From: Janthinobacterium rivuli
GTDB lineage: Bacteria; Pseudomonadota; Gammaproteobacteria; Burkholderiales; Burkholderiaceae_D
Reading direction: 5' to 3'
Length of the DNA: 64,000 nt
Assembly: GCF_029690045.1 (NCBI RefSeq)
Contig: NZ_CP121464.1
Span: forward strand, 3,100,001 to 3,164,000
Position numbers and translations under genes: made by a program. The notes under the pieces are model-generated. The model was given only the letters and a program-made list of their open reading frames with translations. It ran no database searches and had not been told where the DNA came from. Shown here in pieces: positions 25,744 to 34,166 of the stretch (the first letter of the stretch is position 1; the number at the start of each line of letters is the position of its first letter).

Positions 25744-26879
25744 GCGCGCCGGCCAGGCTGCGCGCGGCCATCGCCGCGGCGGCCATCCTCGCCATCGGCA
25801 TGGGTTTTGGCCGCTTCGCCTTCACGGCCATCTACCCGCACATGGTGGAGGAAGGCGTCTTGAGCTTGCGCGACGGCAGCCTGGCCGCCTCGGCCAACTA
25901 TGCCGGTTACTTGCTGGGCGCCATCCTGGCCATACGCGCGCGGGCGCACAGCGCGCACCGGCTGTGCCTGTGGTCGGTGGCTGGCACGGCGCTGTGCCTG
26001 GGCGTGCTGGCCTTGACTATGCCCGTCTGGCTCATCGTGACGGTGCGCGGCGTGGCCGGCGTCTTCAGCGCCCTGGCCATGGTGGCGGCCTCGCTGTGGC
26101 TGCTGGAACAGCGCCGGCATGCGCGCGGCGCGCCGCTGCTGTATGCAGGCGTGGGCGCCGGCATCGCTGTCTCGGCCGAATTGCTGGTGCTGGCGTCGCA
26201 CCTGGGCTGGCACAGCGCCGGCATGTGGCTGCTGCTGGCCGGCGTCACCGTGCTGGCGGGGCTGGCGGCTGCGCCCGCCATTGCCGCCAGCGGCCAGTCG
26301 GCGCCGGATGCGCCGGATGCGCCGGCGCAAGTTGGCGCAACCGCGCTGGCGCCCGTGGCGCCGTGGCCGCTGGTGCTGATCTACGGACTGGCGGGACTCG
26401 GCTACATCGTCACGGCCACGTATTTGCCCGTGCTGGTCGGCGCGGCCTTGCCCGGGCTCAATTCCGCCCACGTGTGGGCCGTCTTCGGCCTCGGTGCGGC
26501 GCCCTCGTGTTTCCTGTGGCACCGCCTGCACGAGAGACTTGGCACGCGCCAGGTGCTCAGGCTGAACTTGCTGCTGCAGGCGCTGGGCGTGGCCTTGCCC
26601 GTGCTGGCGCCCTCGGCCGCCGGTTATCTGCTCAGCGCCATTCTCGTCGGCGGCACGTTTGTCGGCACGGTGACCATCGCCATGCCTGCCGCGCAGTGGG
26701 CCGCAGTCAAGGCCGGCAGCAACATGATGGCCATCATGACGGTGGTGTACGGCATCGGCCAGATCCTCGGCCCCGTGCTGGCCGGCAGCCTGTATGCGCA
26801 GTCGCATAGTTTCAATAATGCATTATTGGCGGCGGCTGGCGCGCTGCTGCTGGCGATTGTCGTCAGCCTGCGGCTGTAA
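25740..26879 (+). CDS. YbfB/YjiJ family MFS transporter
   Basis: Twelve-segment major facilitator of 379 residues. The opening block LAIGMGFGRFAFTAIYPHM and the absence of the long central loop fit the YbfB/YjiJ family. Residues 182-200 form a short linker rich in Ala, Pro and Asp. Start is the GTG whose last two bases form the TGA of the LysR gene (GTGA overlap), so the pair is translationally coupled. Substrate unknown; the linked nitronate monooxygenase hints at nitro compounds or related molecules. Confidence 0.85.
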   Translation: MSAPARLRAAIAAAAILAIGMGFGRFAFTAIYPHMVEEGVLSLRDGSLAASANYAGYLLGAILAIRARAHSAHRLCLWSVAGTALCLGVLALTMPVWLIVTVRGVAGVFSALAMVAASLWLLEQRRHARGAPLLYAGVGAGIAVSAELLVLASHLGWHSAGMWLLLAGVTVLAGLAAAPAIAASGQSAPDAPDAPAQVGATALAPVAPWPLVLIYGLAGLGYIVTATYLPVLVGAALPGLNSAHVWAVFGLGAAPSCFLWHRLHERLGTRQVLRLNLLLQALGVALPVLAPSAAGYLLSAILVGGTFVGTVTIAMPAAQWAAVKAGSNMMAIMTVVYGIGQILGPVLAGSLYAQSHSFNNALLAAAGALLLAIVVSLRL

Positions 26880-26909
26880 GCCGCCGCTTTAAATGCTCGC
26901 TGGGAATTT

Positions 26910-26952
26910 TAGGACTGTTCTGATTTCGGTCAAGAAAGTCTGTCGCTACACT
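26910..26952 (+). promoter_or_regulatory. RcsB-type box plus -10, promoter of the first small-HTH/EAL pair
   Basis: Dyad TAGGACTGTTCTGA at 26910-26923 and -10 TACACT at 26947-26952, spacing 37 from the first base. The core GGACTGTTCTGA (26912-26923) recurs identically at 39192-39203 upstream of the second pair. Predicted start near 26959, leader about 74 bases. Confidence 0.65.
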
Positions 26953-27032
26953 TCAAGTCATCACCGGTTCGCGCCAGCCGCCATGCGCATGGCGCGGCCG
27001 GTTCCTGACCTTCCATATTGAAAGTAGCGGCT

Positions 27033-27359
27033 ATGACAAAGCAAATACAGCAGCATCCCCCACGCGTGACGGGATTACGCAACCGGCTTCCTCTGAATGC
27101 CGCAAGCGGTTTTCGCAATGCCGATCTGCTCGATGTGCTCATCGATTTTCTGGGCTTGAAGAACGATGCGGCCCTGGGGCGCGAATTGCAGGTATCGGCT
27201 CCCATCCTTTCCAAAATCAGACATGGTTCGCTGCCAGTGAGCGCCGCCATCCTCATACGCATGCACGAAGTGAGCCGCTTGAGTATTCAAGAGCTGCGGG
27301 CATGCATGGGCGATCATCGCACGCGTTTCGGCATGCCCGATGAAGAGGACAGCAATTAA
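27033..27359 (+). CDS. Small XRE/Cro-like HTH protein, first copy
   Basis: 108 residues. The core (about 35-100) reads as a helix-turn-helix of the Cro/CI type: LGLKNDAALGRELQVS, SKIRHG, ILIRMHEVSRLSIQELRA. It is clearly homologous to the protein at 37980-38264; both share the frame G-L-x-N-D-A-x-L-x-R-E-L, SKxRxG and LIRMHExSxLSIxELRA. ATG 27033 is chosen; an in-frame TTG at 27018 lacks a ribosome site. The gene lies directly ahead of an EAL gene. A regulator of, or partner for, that EAL protein is the likely role. Confidence 0.75.
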   Translation: MTKQIQQHPPRVTGLRNRLPLNAASGFRNADLLDVLIDFLGLKNDAALGRELQVSAPILSKIRHGSLPVSAAILIRMHEVSRLSIQELRACMGDHRTRFGMPDEEDSN

Positions 27360-27434
27360 GAGGTTTGCCGCCCGTCATTTTCTGGCGTTCCCACTCTTTG
27401 TTCACCCATGCGTCTTAACCCAAGGAAAACTTCC

Positions 27435-28736
27435 GTGAAAACCATCAGCTCCCCTGTGCGTAGCGAATTCCATTGCCTGCGCGTGCTGACCTTGACGCCT
27501 GATACGGACAAGAGTGGTGCCCGATGGCTGGGCACGATGCTGAGTGCCATCAATGTCGCAGACGTGAAAAGTATCAATTCCTTGAGCTTGATTCCCTCGC
27601 TGTTGCGCGAAGGGAAGGTTGACGTGATCGTCGCGGATGTCGAACATGGTGGCCTGATGGTGCCGACCTTGCTCAAGACGCTCGATGCGGCCAACCCGCT
27701 GGCGCGTTTTCCGCATGTGCTGTGGGTCGGCCAGCCGACACTGCTCAATTTGCTGCATGGGCAAGCCGCGGCGATGCTGGAAAAACCGGCGGTTGCCCGC
27801 ATCGGCGGCCTGTCCGTGTCGGCATTATTGGCGCATGCCCGGCTGGCGCATCGCGCCGGCATCAATGTCGGCATGGTCTACGGTGGAGGTAATGCCGCGT
27901 TTGCCGAGGCCTTGCGCGCTTTGCTGCTGGTCCCGTCGATCAAGCGGCAGGCAGGCAGTTTTGCGCCACCCGACGGTCCGACGGAAGCCGATGTGATCGA
28001 AGCGTTGACGACAGGCAAGAATCTGCGCGTGATGCTGCAGCCGCAGTACGATTTGCGTACCAGGCGCATCATCGGCGCCGAGGCGCTGCTGCGCTGGAAC
28101 CATCCCGGCGTTGGCGAAGTGCCGCCATCGGTGCTGATTCCCATGGTCAACCGCCTGGGCCTGCACTTGCTGTTGTTCAGCTTTATCGAGACGCGCGTGA
28201 TCGACGTTCTGCTGGTGCTCAAGAGCCGCCAGGTGACCTTGCCCATCGCCCTGAATGCTTCTGCCGAAACCGTGTGTACGCCAGGTCTGGCGCAGCGGCT
28301 GGCTGAAAAGATGCAGCGGGCAGGCGTGCCGCCGCAATTGCTGAAAATTGAATTGACTGGCGATCTGCCGGTCGACGATGAACTGCTGCTGTCCGCTTCG
28401 CTCAATACGCTGCGCGCGAAAGGGTTTCCCGTTTCGCTTGATGATTTTGGGCAGGGTTCATCGACCCTGAATCTGCTGGCCAGGATGACCTTTGACGAGG
28501 TCAAGATCGATGGCGCGTTTGTGCGCGACATGAAAACCAGTGCTTCCGCGCAGGCCGTGATTACCGCGACGGTGAACCTGGCACGGCTGATGAATCTGAA
28601 AGTGGTGGCGGAAGGTATCGAAGACGCATCGTGCATCGAGGCGCTGTGCCAGCTTGGCTGCCCCACGGGGCAAGGCTATGCATTGGCGCGCCCCCTGGAG
28701 TTGCGCGACTTTTTTGCCAGCGTCAGCAATAAATAA
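27435..28736 (+). CDS. EAL domain protein with degenerate receiver-like N-terminus
   Basis: 433 residues. Residues about 10-165 look like a receiver-type alpha/beta domain lacking a clear phospho-acceptor pocket. Residues 185-430 form an EAL c-di-GMP phosphodiesterase domain: E216-A-L, NAS, DDFGQGSS, KIDGAF, AEGIE and GQGYALARP are intact. The ExTE motif reads ELTG (residues 306-309), losing its last Glu, so activity may be reduced. The GTG at 27435 is preferred because AAGGAAA lies seven bases upstream; an ATG at 27408 is in frame. The layout recalls RocR/BvgR, EAL regulators of fimbrial loci. Followed by the response regulator gene. Confidence 0.82.
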   Translation: MKTISSPVRSEFHCLRVLTLTPDTDKSGARWLGTMLSAINVADVKSINSLSLIPSLLREGKVDVIVADVEHGGLMVPTLLKTLDAANPLARFPHVLWVGQPTLLNLLHGQAAAMLEKPAVARIGGLSVSALLAHARLAHRAGINVGMVYGGGNAAFAEALRALLLVPSIKRQAGSFAPPDGPTEADVIEALTTGKNLRVMLQPQYDLRTRRIIGAEALLRWNHPGVGEVPPSVLIPMVNRLGLHLLLFSFIETRVIDVLLVLKSRQVTLPIALNASAETVCTPGLAQRLAEKMQRAGVPPQLLKIELTGDLPVDDELLLSASLNTLRAKGFPVSLDDFGQGSSTLNLLARMTFDEVKIDGAFVRDMKTSASAQAVITATVNLARLMNLKVVAEGIEDASCIEALCQLGCPTGQGYALARPLELRDFFASVSNK

Positions 28737-28829
28737 TGCGTGCCTTCGCTAATGCAATAAAAGTAACTTTATTGTGATGTGAGTCTGAAGGCGGGTAAAT
28801 CGAAGCATTTTTGTTGCACAGGAGCACCT

Positions 28830-28934
28830 ATGTTAATAAACTGCATCTCGTATGGCGGTCGTGGCACAAATAGGAGTAATCTCATCAAAAGAAACTTTTT
28901 TCATACAGCGTCTGGTTCTTGCCCATGCCTATGA
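28830..28934 (+). CDS. Possible 34-residue leader peptide coupled to the response regulator
   Basis: A short frame starting ATGTTAATAAAC with AGGAG five bases ahead, a better ribosome site than most genes here. It ends in TGA that overlaps the response regulator's ATG (ATGA). The regulator has no ribosome site of its own, so translational coupling is plausible. The peptide (MLINCISYGGRG...) has no recognisable domain. It may be only a translated leader. Confidence 0.45.
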   Translation: MLINCISYGGRGTNRSNLIKRNFFHTASGSCPCL

Positions 28935-29599
28935 AACGCTTACGCATTGCCTTGCTCGACGATCACGCCGTGGTGCGGCATGGCCTTGTGGCCCGCCTCG
29001 GCGCGGAACCGGATATCGACGTGGTGGGCGCCTACAGTACCAGCCGGGAGCTGATCGCGGGCTTGCTCGCGGCCCCGGCCGACGTCATTTTGCTCGACTA
29101 TGCGCTGGGTCCGGACGAACTCGATGGCGTGTCGCTGATCCGCGCATTGCGGGCCAAATTCCCCGATTGTCCCATCCTGGTGTTGTCCACGCATCATGAG
29201 CCGGCCACGGTGGCGCTGGCCTTGCGCGTCGGCGCCCGTGGTTTTGCCGGCAAGGGCGAGGAAATGGCGGAGCTGGTCAAGGCGCTGCGCAAGGTGGTGT
29301 CGGGCGCCGTGTACCTGAGCGCCGAGATGTCCTATCGGGTGGCGGAAGCGAGCACCACCTTTGATGCGCGAGAGGGTGAGGACGGCGCGGATGCGCTGCT
29401 GCTGGGGGCGGCGCTGTCGGCGCGCGAGCGCGAGGTGATCCGTTGTTATCTGGCGGGGATGACGGTGACGGAAATCGCCGAAAAATTCAAGCGCAGCATC
29501 AAGACCATCAGCTCGCAAAAGACCACCGCCTTCCGCAAGCTCGGCGTCACGTCGAATAATGAACTATTCAAGATCAGGCATACCATAGGCGAAGCATGA
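28931..29599 (+). CDS. RcsB/BvgA-like response regulator (NarL/FixJ family)
   Basis: 222 residues. Receiver domain with D10/D11, phospho-acceptor D56 in VILLDYAL (the RcsB position) and Lys in FAGKG. An insert ELDGVSLIRAL recalls the RcsB loop. C-terminal LuxR-type HTH (about 160-220) holds VTEIAEKFKRSIKTISSQK, almost the same as the RcsB recognition region (RSIKTISSQK). The neighbouring kinase is BvgS-like. ATG 28931 is chosen because it overlaps a leader-peptide stop; 28925 is an alternative. The stop overlaps the kinase ATG. RcsB-type boxes at four local promoters are the likely targets. Confidence 0.9.
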   Translation: MKRLRIALLDDHAVVRHGLVARLGAEPDIDVVGAYSTSRELIAGLLAAPADVILLDYALGPDELDGVSLIRALRAKFPDCPILVLSTHHEPATVALALRVGARGFAGKGEEMAELVKALRKVVSGAVYLSAEMSYRVAEASTTFDAREGEDGADALLLGAALSAREREVIRCYLAGMTVTEIAEKFKRSIKTISSQKTTAFRKLGVTSNNELFKIRHTIGEA

Positions 29600-31968
29600 G
29601 GCGCTGGCGAGCCGGCATCGCCGCTTTCCTGCTGGCCGTTTGCTGCATGGCGGCGCAGGGGCAGGAAAGGGCGCACGCGCTCAACGCCGCGGAGCAAGCC
29701 TGGGTGCGCGCGCATCCCGTGTTGAAGCTGGGCCTGCTGCAAAACCGGCCACCATTTGAAATCGTCCAGCGCGGCGCGACCGGGGTTGGCATCGCCGCCG
29801 ATTACATCAAAGTCATTCAACGGCATAGCGGCCTGGACTTTGATATCGTGACCTTGGCCGACACGGACAACGGTCTGGCTGCGCTGCGTGAAGGCAGGGT
29901 CGATTGCCTGCCCGCGGTGCGCAGCATCGGCACGCCGGAGCAGGTGCCCGGCATCAGCTACAGCTTGCCCTACCTGTCGACCACGGCTATTGCCGCCACG
30001 CGTGAACAGGGTGAACCTGGTGCCGATGGCATCGCATTCGATGGCAAGACCGTGGCGCTGCCGGCCGCGGAAGCTGGCCTGTTCGGTCCCTTCCTGCGTG
30101 AACGCCACGACGGCATGCGCATCGTTGTCAGTCCCACCATGCGTCAGGCGCTGGCGCTGCTGTCGAAAGGCGGCGCCGACGTCGCCATCGGCAGCAAGGC
30201 GCAGTTATTGCCGGGATTGATGCGCGAGGAAGGCGCGGACCTGCATTTTACGGAACTGCCCGTGGCGATGACGTCCGACGTGCGCATGGCGTTGCGCGAT
30301 AGCGATCCCTTGCTGGTATCGATCGTGAACAAGTCGCTGGCCGCGATGACCCCGGCCCAGATCCGGCTGGTACGCCAGGATTGGCTGGGAGCACCGGGCG
30401 ATGATCACTCGGGCATGCTGTTCTCCGCGGACCACTTTGGCGAACATGTGGGCCTGGCTGTCGCCTTGCTGCTGATCCTGGCGGGCCTGGCGTACCAGGC
30501 CTACAGCGCGCACCGGCGTGCCTTGCGCAACGAGCGCAGGGCGGCCATGTTCCTGGCCGTGATGAGCCATGAAATCCGCTCGCCCATGAATGCCGTGCTG
30601 GCCGCCGTGGAATTGCTGCGCTCCACGCCCATGAATGCGGAGCAGCGCCACTTTGTCGACCTGGCCAGCAACGGCGGAAATATCCTGCTGCGCTTGCTCG
30701 ACGACGTGCTCGATGTTTCCAAGCTGGAGGCGGGACAACTGACGCTCAGCCTCGATGCGGTCGATGTCGCAGCCCTGGCCAACGACGTGGCGGCCCTGCA
30801 GCAGCTGCGGGCGCGGGAGAAGGGCATTACGCTCGATGTAGTGCTGCCCGTGGCGGTGCCGCTGCTGATGCTGGACGAGGCCAGGCTGTTGCAGGTGCTG
30901 CATAACCTGGTCTCGAACGCCATCAAATTTACGGCAAGCGGCGGCGTCGAGATACAGATTGCCATGCTGGACGACGGGCAGGGGCAGGCACGGCTGGAAA
31001 TTGCCGTTGCCGATACGGGCATTGGCATAGCCGCCGCTATGCAGGCGACCCTGTTCCGGCCGTATGTGCAGGTGGAGGGTACCTACAAGCGTTCGGGCGG
31101 CACCGGCCTGGGCCTGGTCATTTGCCGCGAATTGGTGACATTGATGCAGGGCACGATCACCATCGACAGCGAGATGGGCAGGGGTACGCGCATGCTGATT
31201 TCCTTGCCTGCACAGATAGCGTCCGGGGCCGCTCCGGCGATAGACGCGGTCGTTGCGGGGCCCGCTCCGGTGGGTGGCGCGGCGGCGCAGCGCCTGTCGA
31301 TCCTGGTGGTTGAGGATGTAGCGGCCAACCAGGCCGTGTTGCGGGCCCAGCTCGCCAGCCTGGGCTGCGATGCCGACATTGCCGAGAATGGCGCCAGGGC
31401 CCTGGCCTGTTTCCAGCTGCGCGAATATGACCTGGTGCTGATGGATTGCGACTTGCCCGACATCGACGGCTACAGCCTGACGGCCGAATGGCGCAGGCGC
31501 GAAGCGGATCTGGAGCAGGCGCGCTGTCCGGTCATCGCGATTTCCGCTTCGACGGGCGAGGATCATGCGGAACGCTGCTTCGAGGCAGGCATGGATGGCA
31601 TATTGAGCAAGCCGATCCGGTTGGCGAAACTGCAGGATATCGTCGAACTGTGGTGCGACGTGGCCTTGGCGCTGCATGCGCCGCCGATGGAAACCCTGGC
31701 GGTATTCGATATGCCGCAGGTGCGCGCAGCGTTCGCCAACGATATGGGCGAGTTGCTGCAGGCCATGGTCATGCACGAACCGGATGGTGCGGTGCGTGCC
31801 GCGCATCGCCTGCATGGCGCCGCCCTGGCCATGCAATGGACGGAGATGGCGCAGCCGGCAGGGCAGCTCGAGAGCCTGTTGCGCAGTGAAGCAGCGCACG
31901 CTGATGCGCGTTGCGGCCAGCTTCTGCAGGACGTCGTGGCAGCCTGGCGCAGCCGCGGTCAGCATTGA
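29596..31968 (+). CDS. BvgS-like hybrid sensor kinase with one Venus-flytrap domain
   Basis: 790 residues, a full phosphorelay protein. Signal peptide (1-22); periplasmic SBP_bac_3 domain (about 31-260, opening LNAAEQAWVRAHPVLKLG in shortened form AWVRAHPVLKLG); membrane segment near 277-300. HisKA with H325 in VMSHEIRSPMNAV; HATPase with NLVSNAIKF, DTGIGIA and GGTGLGL. Receiver with D617 in LVLMDCDLPDIDG, and a C-terminal Hpt-like domain with H737 in RAAHRLHGAAL. Bordetella BvgS has two flytrap domains and a PAS; here one flytrap and no PAS. ATGA overlap with the regulator gene. Ligand unknown. Confidence 0.92.
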   Translation: MRRWRAGIAAFLLAVCCMAAQGQERAHALNAAEQAWVRAHPVLKLGLLQNRPPFEIVQRGATGVGIAADYIKVIQRHSGLDFDIVTLADTDNGLAALREGRVDCLPAVRSIGTPEQVPGISYSLPYLSTTAIAATREQGEPGADGIAFDGKTVALPAAEAGLFGPFLRERHDGMRIVVSPTMRQALALLSKGGADVAIGSKAQLLPGLMREEGADLHFTELPVAMTSDVRMALRDSDPLLVSIVNKSLAAMTPAQIRLVRQDWLGAPGDDHSGMLFSADHFGEHVGLAVALLLILAGLAYQAYSAHRRALRNERRAAMFLAVMSHEIRSPMNAVLAAVELLRSTPMNAEQRHFVDLASNGGNILLRLLDDVLDVSKLEAGQLTLSLDAVDVAALANDVAALQQLRAREKGITLDVVLPVAVPLLMLDEARLLQVLHNLVSNAIKFTASGGVEIQIAMLDDGQGQARLEIAVADTGIGIAAAMQATLFRPYVQVEGTYKRSGGTGLGLVICRELVTLMQGTITIDSEMGRGTRMLISLPAQIASGAAPAIDAVVAGPAPVGGAAAQRLSILVVEDVAANQAVLRAQLASLGCDADIAENGARALACFQLREYDLVLMDCDLPDIDGYSLTAEWRRREADLEQARCPVIAISASTGEDHAERCFEAGMDGILSKPIRLAKLQDIVELWCDVALALHAPPMETLAVFDMPQVRAAFANDMGELLQAMVMHEPDGAVRAAHRLHGAALAMQWTEMAQPAGQLESLLRSEAAHADARCGQLLQDVVAAWRSRGQH

Positions 31969-31988
31969 TTTCAATTGAAAGGAGCATC

Positions 31989-33233
31989 ATGTTGCGCAGG
32001 ATGAACAAGAATAAAAAAGAGGCCATGGGGATGCTGGCGTTGATGTTGCCGACCACCTTGCTGTTCCTGGTATTGTCCGGCATGGATCCGACAAAGTTGC
32101 CGTTGGCATCCCAGCCCCTGCCATTCGGCCTGCCCGCGACGCTTGGCAATTTCCCGATAGCGGCCGTGATCTTTTACATCAGCATGGGGTTGACGGGGCT
32201 GGTGCTGGCACTGCTGCCGGAAACCCTGTCGCGCAAGAAAACCTTGCTGGCGGGCTTCCTGTTGCTGGCGGTCGCTGCGTTGATGGGCATGTTTTCCCGC
32301 TCGCTATTTGAACTGTGCTGCTGGAGCTTGCTGGGCGGCATCGGATGCACGATGAATATCTGTGCCTGGATCAGTATCGGGGCCACGTATTTCCCCCGCC
32401 ATTGCGCCTTGGTCGTGGGACTCATGATTTGCCTTACCGCGGCCAGTAACATTGTCGCGAACAAACTCAGCGCCATTCAGCATGCCATCAATGAACAGGG
32501 GAAACTGCCCCTGTTGCCCGCCCTGGCGGGCATGCTCATCCTGATCCTGCTGTATATCCTGATCTGGCATTTTTTCCAGCAGATCAGCGCCGCCGGCGAG
32601 CGGCGTTTTATCCGTCCTGAAGCCAGGAGCCAGGTGGGGTCGGTCTGGTCCCGTGCTCCGTTGCTGCTGTTTCTGGCAGCCGTATGCCTGCCATTGAGTG
32701 CGGGTAATTTCGACTACCTGTATAGCGTGTACATGCGCGAGATACTGGGATTTCCCCTCAGGACGGTAGAGATGGTGATCGGCATTGCCATGAGTGCAAC
32801 CTTGCTATCGCCACTGGGCGGCTGGCTGGGGGACCGCCATGGCGCCATGAAAATACTGTTGATCACGCTCCCCATCACGGCGGCTATCGGCGGCCTGATA
32901 GCGTTGGAATGGCATCTGCCCGTGGATATCCTCATGTTGCTGGCATTCCTCCTGGGCTTTGGCTTGAGCGCCGTGTTTTATATCAACATCCTGGCGGCCC
33001 TGATCCAATCGGTGCCGCCCATGCAGAACATGCGGGCGGCGGGCTTGTTCTATGTCGCGTTCAACCTGGGCATTCCTGCCACGGATGTGCTTTTCACCCA
33101 TCTGAAAGAGAGGGTGGACTTGACAACGCTGGTGTTATTGCAGCTTGTCTTGCCACTGGTGCTGGCGACCGTTCTGGTCTGGCTGGCGCAGCGCATCTTG
33201 ACGCCTGCCGATCAGGCGGTGCCGCCCGGCTGA
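31989..33233 (+). CDS. MFS-type transporter linked to the phosphorelay genes
   Basis: 414 residues, about twelve membrane segments with the loop GGWLGDRHGAMK, the canonical MFS motif A between segments 8 and 9 (or 2 and 3 of the second half). A charged N-terminus RRMNKNKKEA precedes the first segment. AAAGGAG lies ahead of the ATG. It begins 20 bases after the kinase gene, so it is probably co-transcribed. Substrate unknown; it could export or import the compound sensed by the kinase. Confidence 0.8.
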   Translation: MLRRMNKNKKEAMGMLALMLPTTLLFLVLSGMDPTKLPLASQPLPFGLPATLGNFPIAAVIFYISMGLTGLVLALLPETLSRKKTLLAGFLLLAVAALMGMFSRSLFELCCWSLLGGIGCTMNICAWISIGATYFPRHCALVVGLMICLTAASNIVANKLSAIQHAINEQGKLPLLPALAGMLILILLYILIWHFFQQISAAGERRFIRPEARSQVGSVWSRAPLLLFLAAVCLPLSAGNFDYLYSVYMREILGFPLRTVEMVIGIAMSATLLSPLGGWLGDRHGAMKILLITLPITAAIGGLIALEWHLPVDILMLLAFLLGFGLSAVFYINILAALIQSVPPMQNMRAAGLFYVAFNLGIPATDVLFTHLKERVDLTTLVLLQLVLPLVLATVLVWLAQRILTPADQAVPPG

Positions 33234-33251
33234 TCGGCAGGCCTTTACCTT

Positions 33252-33275
33252 GCCTGCAAGCGCCGCCTTGCAGGC
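33252..33275 (+). terminator. Hairpin terminator after the MFS gene
   Basis: Perfect 9-bp stem GCCTGCAAG/CTTGCAGGC with a six-base loop, 18 bases past the stop; the following U-tract is only three bases, so termination may be partial. Confidence 0.5.
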
Positions 33276-33421
33276 TTTCCCATCGCTTTCATCCCCGCAC
33301 TGCCTCCCCCATTTTCTCCATCCACGCCGCAACGTCAATTTGCCAGGCTGCTTGCATCCTGTGCGTGTTGTTGCCGATGTGTGCGTCTATTTGCACATGT
33401 CTTATCCGGCGGCGCGGATTT
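33276..33421. other. Pyrimidine-rich intergenic stretch upstream of the pilin promoter
   Basis: Part of a 306-base gap between the MFS and pilin genes. It is rich in C and T, with no gene. The promoter and leader occupy the right half. Confidence 0.5.
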
Positions 33422-33422
33422 T

Positions 33423-33465
33423 TAAGACCATTCTCATATCGACAACTACCGCGGCTATGTAAAGT
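33423..33465 (+). promoter_or_regulatory. RcsB-type box plus -10, promoter of the pilin operon
   Basis: Dyad TAAGACCATTCTCA at 33423-33436, closest in the window to the enterobacterial RcsAB box (TAAGAATATTCCTA). The -10 TAAAGT at 33460-33465 gives the same 37-base spacing; a competing TATGTA is four bases nearer. Predicted start near 33472, leader about 68 bases. Confidence 0.6.
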
Positions 33466-33539
33466 ACGTATCTGCAACAACAGCCGCGTTCCTACATTAA
33501 CTGGTGCGCATTTACCTTTATCTTTCAGGAGTAGTCTCA

Positions 33540-34094
33540 ATGAAATCCCAAGTCCGTATCCTCGCCGTTCTGCTGGCCGCCGCTGTAAGCCAATCCGCTT
33601 TCGCTTCCGATGGCACGATCAATTTTGAAGGCCAACTGCTCGATTCGACTTGTACCGTGAATGTTAACGGCACGGTTGGCCCTGCTGCTGCGACCGTGAC
33701 ATTGCCGAAAGTCTCGGCTGCCCAGCTGAAAACGGCTGGCACCATTGCAGGTCAGACAGGTTTTAACATTACGCTGAGTGCTTGTAGCGGTACGACCACC
33801 AAGGCCGCCGCATTTTTCGAAGCGGGTGCCAACGTTGATCCACTGACCCATAATCTGAGAAATAACGACAAGAGCGTAGGTGGTGCCCAGAATGTTCAGC
33901 TGCAGCTGGTCGATGCCAATAACGGTCAGGTGATCAAGGCTGGTGATTTCTCGCAAGTTGCGAATACCAGCAAGGTCACGAAAGATGCCAGCGGCGGCGC
34001 GGTTCTGCCGTATGCCGTGCAATATATTTCCACCGGCGTTGCCGCCGCCGGTCTGGTGAAGGGTGCCGTTACCTACTCCATCACTTACGAGTAA
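33540..34094 (+). CDS. Major fimbrial subunit (type 1-like pilin)
   Basis: 184 residues with signal peptide ending SQSAFA. A pilin Ig-like domain follows: TINFEGQLLDSTCTVNVNG at its start, LPKVSAAQL, a second Cys in LSACSG forming the family disulfide, and the closing strand VTYSITYE for donor-strand exchange. AGGAG precedes the ATG. It is the first gene of a pilin-chaperone-usher operon. Confidence 0.92.
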   Translation: MKSQVRILAVLLAAAVSQSAFASDGTINFEGQLLDSTCTVNVNGTVGPAAATVTLPKVSAAQLKTAGTIAGQTGFNITLSACSGTTTKAAAFFEAGANVDPLTHNLRNNDKSVGGAQNVQLQLVDANNGQVIKAGDFSQVANTSKVTKDASGGAVLPYAVQYISTGVAAAGLVKGAVTYSITYE

Positions 34095-34166
34095 TCCACT
34101 CGCCAGGGAAGCACGTCCTCGCCGCATAGGCGGGACGCGCTTCCGGTCTACATTCTGAGGTCTTCC

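Noticed and set aside
28755..28774. AT-rich hairpin (CAATAAA/TTTATTG) after the first EAL gene
   Set aside because: The stem is seven A/T-only pairs and unstable; not called as a terminator.
28871..28884. A fifth RcsB-like dyad, TAGGAGTAATCTCA, upstream of the response regulator
   Set aside because: It fits the box consensus but has no -10 at the 37-base spacing and lies inside the possible leader peptide frame; at most an autoregulatory site.
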